In this document: in pieces, positions 1-8,815 of the stretch
Numbering within the stretch: the first letter of the stretch is position 1
Layout: each line of letters starts with the position of its first letter
Assembly (NCBI GenBank): GCA_023663285.1
Contig: JAMPHT010000004.1
Span: 1-64,000 of the forward strand
Origin: Bacillota bacterium
GTDB taxonomy: Bacteria > Bacillota > Clostridia > Lachnospirales > Lachnospiraceae
Direction of reading: 5' to 3'
DNA: 64,000 bases
The notes under the pieces: generated by a model
The model's database searches: none
What the model saw: only the letters and a program-made list of their open reading frames with translations
What the model was told of the DNA's origin: nothing
Made by a program: the position numbers and the translations under genes

Positions 1-44
1 GGGCTTTAAGGCAATGGTAAAATAACCAACTAAGTTCATACTGC

Positions 45-218
45 TTAGTGAAAATGTTCTAAAAATTCTATCAATTCCGCTTCATCCCTGACAAACCTTG
101 CTGCTACGGGAGTACGTTCAGGACGGTTCCTGGCAGACTCTTCAATCGCATTGACGAACATCTCCGCCTGCTCCTTGCCGGAAATGACAAAATTTTTCGT
201 GATACTTGAAGCTGCCAT
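45..218 (-). CDS. Small conserved-type protein of unknown function (57 aa)
   Basis: The reading frame could start further upstream at 263, but the ATG at 218 is preceded by a textbook AGGAGGT eight bases away, so I place the start there. The product is a 57-residue soluble protein beginning MAASSITKNFVISGKEQ. It has a charged helix-like centre and an acidic end, with no membrane segment or metal-binding cysteines. I recall similar short proteins in Lachnospiraceae next to unrelated genes, but I know no function. It lies downstream of the ppdK terminator on the same strand and probably has its own promoter. A role as an antitoxin-like partner is possible but unsupported, because no toxin lies beside it. 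Confidence 0.7.
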   Translation of the reverse strand: MAASSITKNFVISGKEQAEMFVNAIEESARNRPERTPVAARFVRDEAELIEFLEHFH

Positions 219-283
219 AAAAAACACCTCCTGTGTTAGTTCTTGACCTTCCTTTCCACTCATTCAAAGAATTTTATAAAAGA

Positions 284-316
284 GGAGCCCACCGGTCGCT
301 CCGGTGAACCCCTCCA
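284..316 (-). terminator. Probable terminator of ppdK
   Basis: A CACCGG / CCGGTG stem with a five-base loop lies about 90 bases past the ppdK stop. On the minus strand it is followed by a T-rich stretch (TCCTCTTTTAT). It would end ppdK transcription before the 57-residue gene. Confidence 0.55.
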
Positions 317-367
317 TACCATTTTTCTATACTTTTGCCAAATCGTACCAAAATCCCTATGGCATCT

Positions 368-402
368 ACAATAGAATTCTCGCTTCGCGATTATTCTATT
401 GT
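368..402. repeat. 35-bp palindromic repeat, copy 1
   Basis: Perfect 10-bp arms (ACAATAGAAT and its complement) flank an inner TCGC-TTC-GCGA hairpin, directly downstream of the ppdK stop. A copy of the same length lies at 20802-20836. The two match at 27 of 35 positions, and one arm difference is compensated on the opposite arm. Confidence 0.7.
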
Positions 403-404
403 CA

Positions 405-3035
405 TTAATTATTGATAGCCGCCTGTGCCGCTGCCAGTCTTGCGATAGGCACACGGAAAGGAGAACAGGAAACGTAGTCCAGTCCGATCTTGTGGCAGAA
501 CTCCACGGAAGAAGGATCTCCGCCGTGCTCGCCGCAGATGCCCACGTGCAGCTTGGGATTTACAGGCTTGCCCAGCTTGATGGACAACTCCATCAGCTTG
601 CCCACGCCAACCTGATCCAGCTTTGCGAAAGGATCGCTCTCAAAGATCTTGGTGTCATAGTAAGCGCTCAGGAACTTGCCAGCGTCGTCACGTGAGAAGC
701 CGAAGGTCATCTGGGTCAGATCGTTGGTGCCGAAGCAGAAGAAATCAGCCTCCTTTGCGATCTCGTCAGCGGTAAGAGCCGCGCGGGGGATCTCGATCAT
801 AGTGCCCACCTCGTACTCCATGGTCACGCCTGCCGCAGCGATCTCAGCGTCAGCGGTCTCGACAACTATCTTTTTCACTACCTTAAGCTCTTTCACCTCA
901 CAAACCAGAGGAATCATGATCTCCGGCTTGATCGCCCAATCGGGATGCGCTTTCCTGACATTGATTGCCGCGCGGATGACAGCCTTGGTCTGCATCTTTG
1001 CAATTTCGGGATAAGTCACCGCAAGACGGCAGCCTCTGTGTCCCATCATGGGGTTGAACTCATGCAGGGATGCAATAATGGTCTTGATATCCTCAACGGA
1101 CTTACCCTGCGCCTTCGCCAGCTTCTCAATGTCAGCCTCCTCGGTGGGAACAAACTCATGAAGAGGGGGATCCAGGAAACGGATGGTGACAGGACATCCC
1201 TCCAGAGCCTCATACAGCTTTTCAAAATCGCTCTGCTGATAAGGCAGGATCTTCTCCAGCGCCGCTTCTCTCTCCTCCACAGTGTCGGAACAGATCATCT
1301 CACGGAACGCTGCGATTCTGCTCTCCTCAAAGAACATATGCTCGGTACGGCACAGTCCGATACCTTCAGCGCCCAGCTCACGGGCCTTTCTTGCATCCTC
1401 AGGCGTATCTGCATTGGTGCGCACCTTCAGCCTGCGGTACTTGTCCGCCCATGCCATGACACGGCCGAACTCGCCTGCGATGGTTGCGTCAACGGTCTTG
1501 ATCTGTCCTGCGTAAATATTACCGGTGGTACCGTCGATGGAGATGTAATCTCCCTCATGGAACTCCTGGCCGGCAAGGGTAAACTTCTTATTCACTTCAT
1601 CCATTGCAATATCGCCGCAGCCGGATACACAGCAGGTACCCATGCCGCGTGCCACAACTGCCGCGTGGGAGGTCATACCGCCGCGGACGGTAAGGATACC
1701 CTGGGATACCTTCATGCCGGTGATGTCCTCAGGAGAGGTCTCCAGACGCACCAGGACCACCTTCTCGCCCTTTGCAGCCCATTCTTCCGCATCCTCTGCA
1801 GTGAACACGATCTTACCGCAGGCAGCTCCGGGAGATGCGCCAAGGCCCTTGCCCAGAGGACTGGCCGCCTTCAGTGCAGCAGCGTCAAACTGGGGATGCA
1901 GCAGGGTGTCAAGGTTACGGGGATCGATCATGGAAACTGCCTCAGCCTCTGTCTTGTGTCCCTCGTCCACCAGGTCGCAGGCGATCTTTAAGGCCGCCTG
2001 TGCTGTCCTCTTGCCGTTACGGCACTGCAACATATACAGCTTCTTATTCTCAACGGTAAATTCCATATCCTGCATATCATGATAATGATTTTCCAGGATC
2101 TCACATACCTTGATGAACTCCGAATAAGCCTCCGGGAACTCCTGCTCCATCTGCGCGATAGGCATGGGAGTGCGGACGCCTGCCACAACGTCCTCGCCCT
2201 GTGCGTTCACCAGGAACTCGCCCATCAGCTTCTTCTCGCCGGTAGCAGGATCACGGGTAAATGCAACGCCGGTGCCGGACTCATTGTTCAGGTTGCCGAA
2301 TACCATGGGCATTACGTTGACTGCGGTACCCCAGCTGTAGGGGATATCGTTGTCACGGCGATATACGTTAGCACGAGGGTTGTCCCAGGAACGGAACACA
2401 GCCTCGATAGCCAGCTTCAGCTGCTCCACAGGGTCGGAAGGGAAATCCTTGCCCAGCTGCTTCTTATACTCTGCCTTGAACTGCTCTGCAAGCGTCTTTA
2501 AGTCAGCCGCAGTCAGCTCAACGTCAAACTGAACGCCCTTCTCCTCCTTCATCTTGTCGATGAGCTGCTCAAAATACTTCTTGCCCACTTCCATGACTAC
2601 GTCTGAGAACATCTGGATAAAACGTCTGTAAGAGTCATATACAAAACGCTCAAATGCAGGATCCGGATTGCCTGCGATCATAGCAGCCACCACATCGTCG
2701 TTCAGACCAAGGTTCAAGATGGTATCCATCATGCCGGGCATGGAAGCGCGGGCGCCGGAACGAACGGACACCAGCAGAGGGTTCTTCAGATCCCCGAACT
2801 TCTTGCCGTTGATCTTTTCCATCTCCGCCACATATTCCATAGTCTGGCCCATGATCTCATCGTTGATCTTACGACCATCCTCATAATACTGCGTACAAGC
2901 CTCTGTGGTAATCGTAAAGCCCTGAGGGACAGGCAGGCCGATGCTGGTCATCTCAGCCAGGTTTGCGCCTTTGCCGCCCAGAAGGTTACGCATACTCATG
3001 TCGCCTTCACTGAATAAGTACACCCATTTTTTCAT
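405..3035 (-). CDS. ppdK: Pyruvate, phosphate dikinase
   Basis: PPDK reversibly converts pyruvate, ATP and phosphate to phosphoenolpyruvate, AMP and pyrophosphate in the cytosol, and links glycolysis and gluconeogenesis in anaerobes. The 876-residue length is normal for the family. It has an N-terminal ATP-grasp domain beginning MKKWVYLFSEG, a central swivel domain with the phosphohistidine motif GGMTSHAAVVARG, and a C-terminal PEP/pyruvate barrel with CRTEHMFF and the GICGEHGGDP cysteine motif. I start at the ATG at 3035 rather than an upstream codon because GGGAG lies about 11 bases ahead and family proteins begin MKKWVY. A promoter with a nearby 14-bp palindrome lies upstream, and a terminator-like hairpin follows. 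Confidence 0.97.
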   Translation of the reverse strand: MKKWVYLFSEGDMSMRNLLGGKGANLAEMTSIGLPVPQGFTITTEACTQYYEDGRKINDEIMGQTMEYVAEMEKINGKKFGDLKNPLLVSVRSGARASMPGMMDTILNLGLNDDVVAAMIAGNPDPAFERFVYDSYRRFIQMFSDVVMEVGKKYFEQLIDKMKEEKGVQFDVELTAADLKTLAEQFKAEYKKQLGKDFPSDPVEQLKLAIEAVFRSWDNPRANVYRRDNDIPYSWGTAVNVMPMVFGNLNNESGTGVAFTRDPATGEKKLMGEFLVNAQGEDVVAGVRTPMPIAQMEQEFPEAYSEFIKVCEILENHYHDMQDMEFTVENKKLYMLQCRNGKRTAQAALKIACDLVDEGHKTEAEAVSMIDPRNLDTLLHPQFDAAALKAASPLGKGLGASPGAACGKIVFTAEDAEEWAAKGEKVVLVRLETSPEDITGMKVSQGILTVRGGMTSHAAVVARGMGTCCVSGCGDIAMDEVNKKFTLAGQEFHEGDYISIDGTTGNIYAGQIKTVDATIAGEFGRVMAWADKYRRLKVRTNADTPEDARKARELGAEGIGLCRTEHMFFEESRIAAFREMICSDTVEEREAALEKILPYQQSDFEKLYEALEGCPVTIRFLDPPLHEFVPTEEADIEKLAKAQGKSVEDIKTIIASLHEFNPMMGHRGCRLAVTYPEIAKMQTKAVIRAAINVRKAHPDWAIKPEIMIPLVCEVKELKVVKKIVVETADAEIAAAGVTMEYEVGTMIEIPRAALTADEIAKEADFFCFGTNDLTQMTFGFSRDDAGKFLSAYYDTKIFESDPFAKLDQVGVGKLMELSIKLGKPVNPKLHVGICGEHGGDPSSVEFCHKIGLDYVSCSPFRVPIARLAAAQAAINN

Positions 3036-3128
3036 TCTTGTGTTTCTCCCTTTCAAATTAGATTTTCAACAGCCGAAAACAGTTCGACTGCCTGTACAAC
3101 AAGCCGAACTACTGCTCAGCACCAATCT

Positions 3129-3157
3129 ATTGTAACAATTTGCCAAAAGAATATCAA
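3129..3157 (-). promoter_or_regulatory. ppdK promoter (TTGATA-17-TACAAT)
   Basis: Minus-strand TTGATA and TACAAT hexamers are separated by 17 bases, giving a leader of about 90 bases before the ppdK ATG. The gene therefore probably has its own transcript. Confidence 0.6.
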
Positions 3158-3166
3158 GCCGAAATT

Positions 3167-3180
3167 GTCAAATATTTGAC
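3167..3180. promoter_or_regulatory. 14-bp palindrome upstream of the ppdK promoter
   Basis: GTCAAATATTTGAC is a perfect palindrome ten bases upstream of the -35 hexamer. In its wider context (TTGTCAAATATTTGACGT) it loosely resembles the Rex redox-repressor site. Assignment as an operator is inference. Confidence 0.4.
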
Positions 3181-3220
3181 GTACCGCCCTTTTTTGTGCA
3201 AAACCGCAAAAAGTAAGCCT

Positions 3221-4042
3221 TTACACCGGCAGGAAACTGTCAAAAATAAAAATGTCGAAATCCTTTTTTGCCGCCTCCAGTTCTTCCCGGCTCTTGATGG
3301 TCCAGGCAACGGCTGTATTGCGGTACAGCCTGCGGCAAAGCCTGCGGGAAAGCACCTTGGGATGTTTCTTGTTATAGGCCACGAAATCCGGCTTTGTCAG
3401 AAAATTGAACAAAAGATTCTGAAGCAGGAAATAGAGAACACCCGTATATTCCTTTTCCTTCAGAAACCCTTCCGAGAGCTGGCCTCTCACCACTTTCCTT
3501 CTGTTTCTGCGATACCAGAACACCCCCAGCGGATTAAAGGATTCAATGCAGTACACTCCCCTGTAATCCGAAAGCAGCCTGTCTCCGGCGGAACAAATGG
3601 AGGTATCCGTGGCCTCTATCTTCAGCTCCACGATCAGAGGTACCTTTCCATCCACCAGCTTCAGCACATCCTCAAACTTGGGGATGGTCTGGTCCGAATC
3701 GCAGAGTCTGAACTGCTGCAACTCCTCATAGGTATATTCGCATATCTTGCCCGCCGCCCCGCAGATCCGTTTCAAGGTGTAATCATGGAACACCACCGGC
3801 ACCTTGTCCTTTGTCATCTGAATATCCAGTTCTATACCAAAGCCCGCCTCCACCGCCCTGGCAAAGGCCCGCAGAGAGTTCTCCGGCGCGTCCGTCTCAT
3901 TGTCATGGAGGCCCCTGTGGGCATAGAGCCTGCCTTTCAGGGGCGCCATATCCGGCTTTCCGAACACCCTTGGCATGATCATCAGCAGATACAGTACCAC
4001 AAGCGCCAGAATACAGATCAAAATAATTCCCGCTACTTTCAT
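3221..4042 (-). CDS. Membrane-anchored glycerophosphodiester phosphodiesterase
   Basis: This protein belongs to the GDPD family, whose members hydrolyse glycerophosphodiesters to glycerol-3-phosphate and an alcohol. Residues 1-25 form one hydrophobic anchor. The catalytic domain follows, with AHRGLHDNETDAPENS (active-site His-Arg and the glutamate of PEN), ELDIQMTKDKVPVVFHD (metal-binding Glu-Asp and the second catalytic His), and LIVELK. At 273 residues it is a single-domain GDPD plus anchor. I start at MKVAGIILIC (4042), because AAAGGA precedes it and the upstream in-frame codons add a charged, non-signal extension. It sits between the MFS gene and ppdK on the same strand. The anchor suggests a domain facing the membrane or outside, acting on phospholipid or teichoic acid debris. 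Confidence 0.88.
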   Translation of the reverse strand: MKVAGIILICILALVVLYLLMIMPRVFGKPDMAPLKGRLYAHRGLHDNETDAPENSLRAFARAVEAGFGIELDIQMTKDKVPVVFHDYTLKRICGAAGKICEYTYEELQQFRLCDSDQTIPKFEDVLKLVDGKVPLIVELKIEATDTSICSAGDRLLSDYRGVYCIESFNPLGVFWYRRNRRKVVRGQLSEGFLKEKEYTGVLYFLLQNLLFNFLTKPDFVAYNKKHPKVLSRRLCRRLYRNTAVAWTIKSREELEAAKKDFDIFIFDSFLPV

Positions 4043-4147
4043 CTTACAGCATATCCTTTCCAAACTTCTCTCTATCTCAAAAACCAAGCCCCGCGCACAG
4101 GCGGAGCCGGTTATCTCAGTATCTGTCGTTCAAGTCAGTCCTTCAAA

Positions 4148-5446
4148 TCAGTCGTCCACATCAAAATTCTCCAGCACACTTGCCTTTTTCTGAGGCTTCA
4201 CATCCCCGTGGCGCACCTGGGTCATGGTGCAGAAGGCCAGGATTGCAAACACAAACGCATAGGGGAACAGGGTCCTGTAGGACACATTCTCCAGCAGGAA
4301 GCCGGACAGGATGGGGGTCACCACCTGGGCCGCCATGGAAAAGGTGTAATAGGTTCCCGTGTATTTGCCGATATCTCCGCCCTGGCTCATGGCAACGATC
4401 ATGGGATAGGAATTCACGTTGATAGCCGCCCAGCCTATGCCGATCAGTGCGAAGGCGATATTGATCAGCGGATGATACTGATTTACGAAGATCGCTGCGC
4501 CGTAGCACGCCGCCATCATCAGTACGCCTCCCAGAATGGTTTTTTTCCTGCCGATCCTCGCGGAAATATTACCGATGGGAATATAGCTTACGATCGCCGC
4601 CACCGTGGCCACCATCAGGCAGTCTGCAAAGCTTCCGCCCTCCATATGCCAGACTTCCTTTGTATATCTGGAAAACGCGGTGGTCACCGCATTGTACGCC
4701 ATGAACCAGAAGGCGATGGACAACAGCATAAAGATCAGGCTGCGCATCACATCCTTCGGAAGCTTCTTTGACGCTTTTGCTTCGGCGGCATCCTCTGCGG
4801 AACGGGTTTCCCGTATCTCCGCCGCCTTTTCCTGGGCTTCCAATTCCGCCCGGAGCTTATTTTCCCGCACGGTGATCAGCAGAATGCCCACCGCGATCAC
4901 CATCACTGCCGCAATGCTGACAAAAAGAGGCAGATAGTCGGGCCTGTCCCCCGCTCCCACCAGCAGCTTGATCATGATCAGGGCATAGACGCCGCCCACC
5001 GCCCCCATAAGGTTGATGATGGCGTTTGCCCTGCTGCGCAGGCTGTTAGGGGTCAGATCAGGCATCAGCGCCACCGCCGGAGAACGGTACAGCCCCATGG
5101 AGAGCAGGGTGGCAAACAGCGCCGCCACGAACAGCACAAGGCTCTGCTTCCTGTCCGCAAGGGGCAGAAGCATCATAAAGATCACTGCAAGGACAGTTCC
5201 CGTCAGAATAAACGGCGTCCGCTTTCCCAGCTTTGTATCCACCTTATCGGACAGGGCTCCGAACATAGGCAGAAGGAACAGGGCAAGCACATTGTCCATA
5301 GCCATGAGCACCCCCGTCACCGTCTCCCCCAGCCCGAAGGTATCCCGCATGATCAGGGGAATGATATTGTCATACATCTGCCAGAATGCACTGATACTTA
5401 AAAAGGCAAGTCCAATAAAAAAAGTCCGTTTGTAATTAAGCTTCAT
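4148..5446 (-). CDS. MFS transporter, SLC45/sugar-type
   Basis: A 432-residue integral membrane carrier with about twelve hydrophobic segments and a charged central loop (around residues 225-265, rich in Glu, Ala and Lys). The loop after segment 2 reads GALSDKVDTKLGKRTPFIL, the classic MFS motif A (GxLSDr.GrR), repeated weakly as GRKK in the second half. Similar Clostridia proteins are annotated as SLC45-like transporters. The substrate is not visible from sequence; a sugar or glycoside is likely from family resemblance. I chose the ATG at 5446 (MKLNYKRTFF), with a GGCGGA site ahead, over an upstream frame that would add a non-membrane tail. The next gene is the glycerophosphodiesterase, about 105 bases downstream. 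Confidence 0.85.
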   Translation of the reverse strand: MKLNYKRTFFIGLAFLSISAFWQMYDNIIPLIMRDTFGLGETVTGVLMAMDNVLALFLLPMFGALSDKVDTKLGKRTPFILTGTVLAVIFMMLLPLADRKQSLVLFVAALFATLLSMGLYRSPAVALMPDLTPNSLRSRANAIINLMGAVGGVYALIMIKLLVGAGDRPDYLPLFVSIAAVMVIAVGILLITVRENKLRAELEAQEKAAEIRETRSAEDAAEAKASKKLPKDVMRSLIFMLLSIAFWFMAYNAVTTAFSRYTKEVWHMEGGSFADCLMVATVAAIVSYIPIGNISARIGRKKTILGGVLMMAACYGAAIFVNQYHPLINIAFALIGIGWAAINVNSYPMIVAMSQGGDIGKYTGTYYTFSMAAQVVTPILSGFLLENVSYRTLFPYAFVFAILAFCTMTQVRHGDVKPQKKASVLENFDVDD

Positions 5447-5519
5447 AAAATATGATCCGCCTTTCTTTGGACGCAAAAAACAAATACCGCTCTGCGGCGC
5501 TTGGTTTTCCCTTGCGCTC

Positions 5520-5548
5520 ATTATATCATTGGCATACCTGAAACTCAA
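5520..5548 (-). promoter_or_regulatory. Promoter of the MFS gene (TTGAGT-17-TATAAT)
   Basis: On the minus strand TTGAGT is spaced 17 bases from a perfect TATAAT, about 75 bases ahead of the MFS start. It is adjacent to, and divergent from, the ABC-F promoter. Confidence 0.7.
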
Positions 5549-5560
5549 GCCTGATTTTAG

Positions 5561-5588
5561 TTGAAAAAATCCTGCATTCATGTATAAT
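5561..5588 (+). promoter_or_regulatory. Promoter of the ABC-F gene (TTGAAA-16-TATAAT)
   Basis: TTGAAA and a perfect TATAAT are separated by 16 bases on the plus strand, leaving a leader of about 80 bases. That leader holds a short inverted repeat (TATTTT ... AAAATA, around 5622-5650). Confidence 0.65.
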
Positions 5589-5672
5589 GTAACTATTCGG
5601 GACTTCCGCATAAACAAAAGGCATATTTTGCTCGCAGGAATAAAATAATAGGAAACGAGGGTTTAGATCAAT

Positions 5673-7310
5673 ATGATCAGTGCAAACAATGTGACTTACC
5701 GAGTAGGTAAAAAGGCTCTCTTTGAGGATGTGAACATCAAGTTCACCGAAGGGAACTGCTACGGATTGATCGGCGCAAACGGCGCCGGAAAATCAACCTT
5801 TTTAAAGATTCTCTCCGGCAGTCTGGAAACCACGAAGGGGGATATCGCCATCACTCCCGGACAGCGTCTCTCCGTACTGGAGCAGGATCATTTCAAGTAT
5901 GATGACTGGATCGTCATGGACACCGTCATTCTGGGAAATGAGCGTCTGTATCAGATCATGAAGGAAAAGGACGCCATTTATGCCAAGGAAGATTTTTCCG
6001 ACGAGGACGGTATCCGTGCCAGCGAGCTGGAGGCGGAATTCGCCGAGATGGACGGCTGGGAGGCGGAAAGCAACGCCGCCATGCTGCTAAACGGCTTAGG
6101 GATAGGGACCGAACATCATTATTCCAAAATGGGCGAGCTGGATGGCAGCCTGAAAGTGAAAGTCCTGCTTGCAAAAGCGCTGTTCGGCAATCCGGATATC
6201 CTGCTTCTGGACGAGCCCACCAACCATCTGGACCTGGACGCCATCGCATGGCTGGAGGATTTCCTGATCGACTTTGAAAATACGGTCATCGTGGTCTCCC
6301 ATGACCGCTACTTTTTGAATAAGGTATGTACTCACACCGCGGATATCGACTACGGCAAGATCCAGTTGTACGCGGGCAACTACGATTTCTGGTACGAATC
6401 CAGCCAGCTGCTTGTGAGGCAGATGAAGGAGGCCAACAAAAAGAAGGAGGAAAAGATCAAGGAGCTGCAGGAATTCATTTCCCGCTTTTCCGCCAACGCC
6501 TCCAAGTCCAAGCAGGCGACCTCCCGCAAGCGCGCTTTGGAAAAGATCGAACTGGATGAGATCAAGCCTTCCAGCAGGAAATATCCTTATATCGACTTCA
6601 GGCCCGACCGTGAGATCGGCAACGAGGTGCTCACCGTAGAACATCTTTCCAAGACAATAAATGGTGAAAAGGTGCTGGACGACGTTTCCTTCGTCATGGG
6701 ACACGAGGATAAGATTGCCTTTGTGGGCGGCCAGGAGCTTGCCAAGACCACCCTGTTCCAGATCCTGATGGGCGAAATGGAGCCTGACGAGGGCAGCTAT
6801 AAATGGGGCGTCACCACCTCCCAGGCTTACTTCCCCAAGGACAGCACAAAAGAATTCGACAACGAACTGACTATCACCGACTGGCTCACCGGCTACTCTC
6901 CCGTGAAGGACGTCACCTATGTGAGAGGCTTTCTGGGCAGGATGCTGTTTGCAGGTGAGGACGGCGTGAAAAAGGTAAAGGTGCTCTCCGGCGGCGAAAA
7001 GGTGCGCTGCCTGCTGTCCAAGATGATGATCAGCGGGGCTAACTGTCTAATCTTCGACGAGCCCACCAACCATCTGGATATGGAGTCCATCACCGCGCTG
7101 AACAACGGACTGATCAAGTTCCCCGGCGTGGCGCTGTTCTCCTGCCATGACCATCAGTTTGTGCAGACCACGGCAAACCGCATCATCGAGATCCTGCCAA
7201 ACGGCCAGATCGTGGACAAGATCACCACCTATGACGAATACTTGGAAAGCGACGAGATGGCGCGGAAGAGAACGGTCTTTACCGCACAGAAGGAGGATGA
7301 CGAGGACTGA
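5673..7310 (+). CDS. ABC-F family ribosome-associated ATPase (YbiT-like)
   Basis: Two ABC ATPase domains in one 545-residue chain with no membrane segments, the ABC-F layout of translation factors acting at the ribosomal E site. Domain 1 has GLIGANGAGKSTFLK, an atypical signature (LDGSLKVKVLLAKA) and LLLDEPTNHLD. A Lys/Glu-rich linker follows at roughly residues 245-290. Domain 2 has LSGGEKVRCLLSK and IFDEPTNHLD, but its Walker A reads GGQELAKTT, with Ala replacing the last Gly. I believe this degeneracy recurs in the YbiT-like subgroup. The ribosome site is weak (CGAGG). It is followed one base later by a YcxB-like gene. An antibiotic-resistance role is not implied. Confidence 0.93.
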   Translation: MISANNVTYRVGKKALFEDVNIKFTEGNCYGLIGANGAGKSTFLKILSGSLETTKGDIAITPGQRLSVLEQDHFKYDDWIVMDTVILGNERLYQIMKEKDAIYAKEDFSDEDGIRASELEAEFAEMDGWEAESNAAMLLNGLGIGTEHHYSKMGELDGSLKVKVLLAKALFGNPDILLLDEPTNHLDLDAIAWLEDFLIDFENTVIVVSHDRYFLNKVCTHTADIDYGKIQLYAGNYDFWYESSQLLVRQMKEANKKKEEKIKELQEFISRFSANASKSKQATSRKRALEKIELDEIKPSSRKYPYIDFRPDREIGNEVLTVEHLSKTINGEKVLDDVSFVMGHEDKIAFVGGQELAKTTLFQILMGEMEPDEGSYKWGVTTSQAYFPKDSTKEFDNELTITDWLTGYSPVKDVTYVRGFLGRMLFAGEDGVKKVKVLSGGEKVRCLLSKMMISGANCLIFDEPTNHLDMESITALNNGLIKFPGVALFSCHDHQFVQTTANRIIEILPNGQIVDKITTYDEYLESDEMARKRTVFTAQKEDDED

Positions 7311-7311
7311 T

Positions 7312-7809
7312 ATGGACGAAAAAACCGATACCCTCTTTGTCTGTGAATTTGTTTTAGACAGGAAAAAATTTCTTTCCTGGGGGAAGGAGAATACCAGGCG
7401 TGCCGTCAACCGGATCTTCCAGGTTTTCTGGTGTGTTTTTGCCACAGCCGCCTTTGCTGCGGCAATCTGCTGGAAGTATTATTTTTTGCTTGTATTATGC
7501 GTCTACTCCCTGTACCGGGGCCTGTTTCGCTGGCGTGTCCTGACCGCAAGGCAGTATTCCCTTCTGGCAAAAAACTATGGAACTGAAAACTGGGTCAGGC
7601 GCATCTCCTTTGAAGAAGACAGCATTGTGGTTGCCGAGGGAAATCTGTCCCAAAACCTCCCCTGCTCCGAATTGGCGAAGATTGAGGAGGCAGGCAGCTA
7701 TATCCGACTGCATGAAAAAAACGGTACTGTCATCCGGCTGTATTCCGATTGCTTTGTGACCGGAACCTGGGAAGAGTGCAGAGAGCATCTGCTTTCGTAT
7801 ACTGATTGA
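7312..7809 (+). CDS. YcxB-like membrane protein
   Basis: A 165-residue protein with two adjacent hydrophobic segments around residues 40-75, followed by a soluble beta-rich tail. The tail contains EEDSIVVAEGNLSQNLPCSELAKIEE and a closing WEECREHL helix. This layout matches the YcxB-like domain family (two TM helices plus a PH-like fold); the molecular role is unknown. The ATG lies one base after the ABC-F stop, and GAGGAC within that stop region serves as ribosome site, so the two are translationally linked. An upstream in-frame extension inside the ABC-F gene is a shadow frame. Function is not assignable beyond membrane association. Confidence 0.75.
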   Translation: MDEKTDTLFVCEFVLDRKKFLSWGKENTRRAVNRIFQVFWCVFATAAFAAAICWKYYFLLVLCVYSLYRGLFRWRVLTARQYSLLAKNYGTENWVRRISFEEDSIVVAEGNLSQNLPCSELAKIEEAGSYIRLHEKNGTVIRLYSDCFVTGTWEECREHLLSYTD

Positions 7810-7825
7810 ACAGGAGTGAACCCTT

Positions 7826-8815
7826 ATGCTGCAGATAGATCTACACGTACACTCCAACCGTTCCGACGGCACATATTCGCCGAAGGAGCTGGTTGACTAC
7901 GCTATGGAAAAGGGACTGGCGGCCTTTGCCCTGACGGACCACGACACCGTGGACGGACTGGACGAGGCCATATCTTATGCGGAGAGTCTCCGGCAGAAGC
8001 TGGAATCGGCGGGGCCCCGTCCGGATTCCACAGACCTTCCGGACGTCCGAGTCCCGGAGGTCATACCCGGCATTGAATTTTCCACAGAATACACCGACCG
8101 GCCTGACCTTTCCGGGATCGGCGCCGCCTCTGAAGTCCGGGCTCAAGCGTCTCAGACGGCTTCCGAGAAACAAAAAGGGCAGGAAGTGCATATTGTAGGA
8201 CTTTACATTGACTATCACAGTCAGCCTTTTCGGAAACAGCTCCGGGCATTTGTGGACTCCCGCACCACCCGCAACCATAAAATGTGCCGGCTCCTGCAGG
8301 AGGCCGGCATTCAAATGAGCTATGAAGCGCTGCAGGCGGAATTTCCCGATGCAGTCATCACCAGAGCCCACTATGCAAAATATATGTTGAATCACGGCTA
8401 TATCCAAAGCATATCGGAAGCCTTTGACCGCTATGTGGGCGACCACTGCCCCTGCTATGTCCCCCGCGAGAAAGTGACGCCTGTGCAGGCAGTACAGCTT
8501 GTGCTGGAAGCAGGAGGCATCCCCATCCTTGCACACCCCATTCTCTATCACATGAGCGACTCCCGCCTGGACGCTTTGACCGCTGAATTAAAAGCCGCCG
8601 GGCTCATAGGCATAGAAGCTGTTTACAGTACCTACAAGCCTCATGAGGAGCGGCAGATCCGCGCCCTGGCAAAAAAATATGATCTCCGCATCAGCGGGGG
8701 CAGCGATTTCCACGGCAGCAACAAGCCCGGTCTGGATCTTGGCACCGGCTACGGCTCTCTCTTCGTGCCCATGGATGTGCTGACAGAGTTAAAACGTGAA
8801 CTTTACTTTGAATAA
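7826..8815 (+). CDS. PHP-domain metal-dependent phosphoesterase (TrpH/RNase AM type)
   Basis: A 329-residue cytosolic PHP-fold hydrolase. The metal-binding motifs are in order: DLHVHSNRSDG at the N-terminus, LTDHDTVDG near residue 40, ILAHPI in the middle, and SGGSDFHG near the end. Characterised relatives are E. coli YciV/TrpH (RNase AM, a 5'-3' exonuclease that also cleaves pAp) and similar nucleotidases. A segment of about 60 residues after DHDTVDG (residues 50-110, Pro/Arg/Ser-rich) is longer than I expect for the family. AGGAG precedes the start, 16 bases after the YcxB-like stop. Its 3' end overlaps the convergent hicB stop by 13 bases. Confidence 0.88.
   Translation: MLQIDLHVHSNRSDGTYSPKELVDYAMEKGLAAFALTDHDTVDGLDEAISYAESLRQKLESAGPRPDSTDLPDVRVPEVIPGIEFSTEYTDRPDLSGIGAASEVRAQASQTASEKQKGQEVHIVGLYIDYHSQPFRKQLRAFVDSRTTRNHKMCRLLQEAGIQMSYEALQAEFPDAVITRAHYAKYMLNHGYIQSISEAFDRYVGDHCPCYVPREKVTPVQAVQLVLEAGGIPILAHPILYHMSDSRLDALTAELKAAGLIGIEAVYSTYKPHEERQIRALAKKYDLRISGGSDFHGSNKPGLDLGTGYGSLFVPMDVLTELKRELYFE

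Noticed and set aside
260..454. Small minus-strand frame containing the 35-bp palindrome
   Set aside because: It only translates the repeat and the ppdK terminator region; the similar peptide at the GH105 leader shows that the DNA repeat, not a protein, is shared.
3140..4771. Plus-strand frame of 543 codons opposite the glycerophosphodiesterase and MFS genes
   Set aside because: It spans two opposite-strand genes and their gap and has no domain, so it is a shadow.
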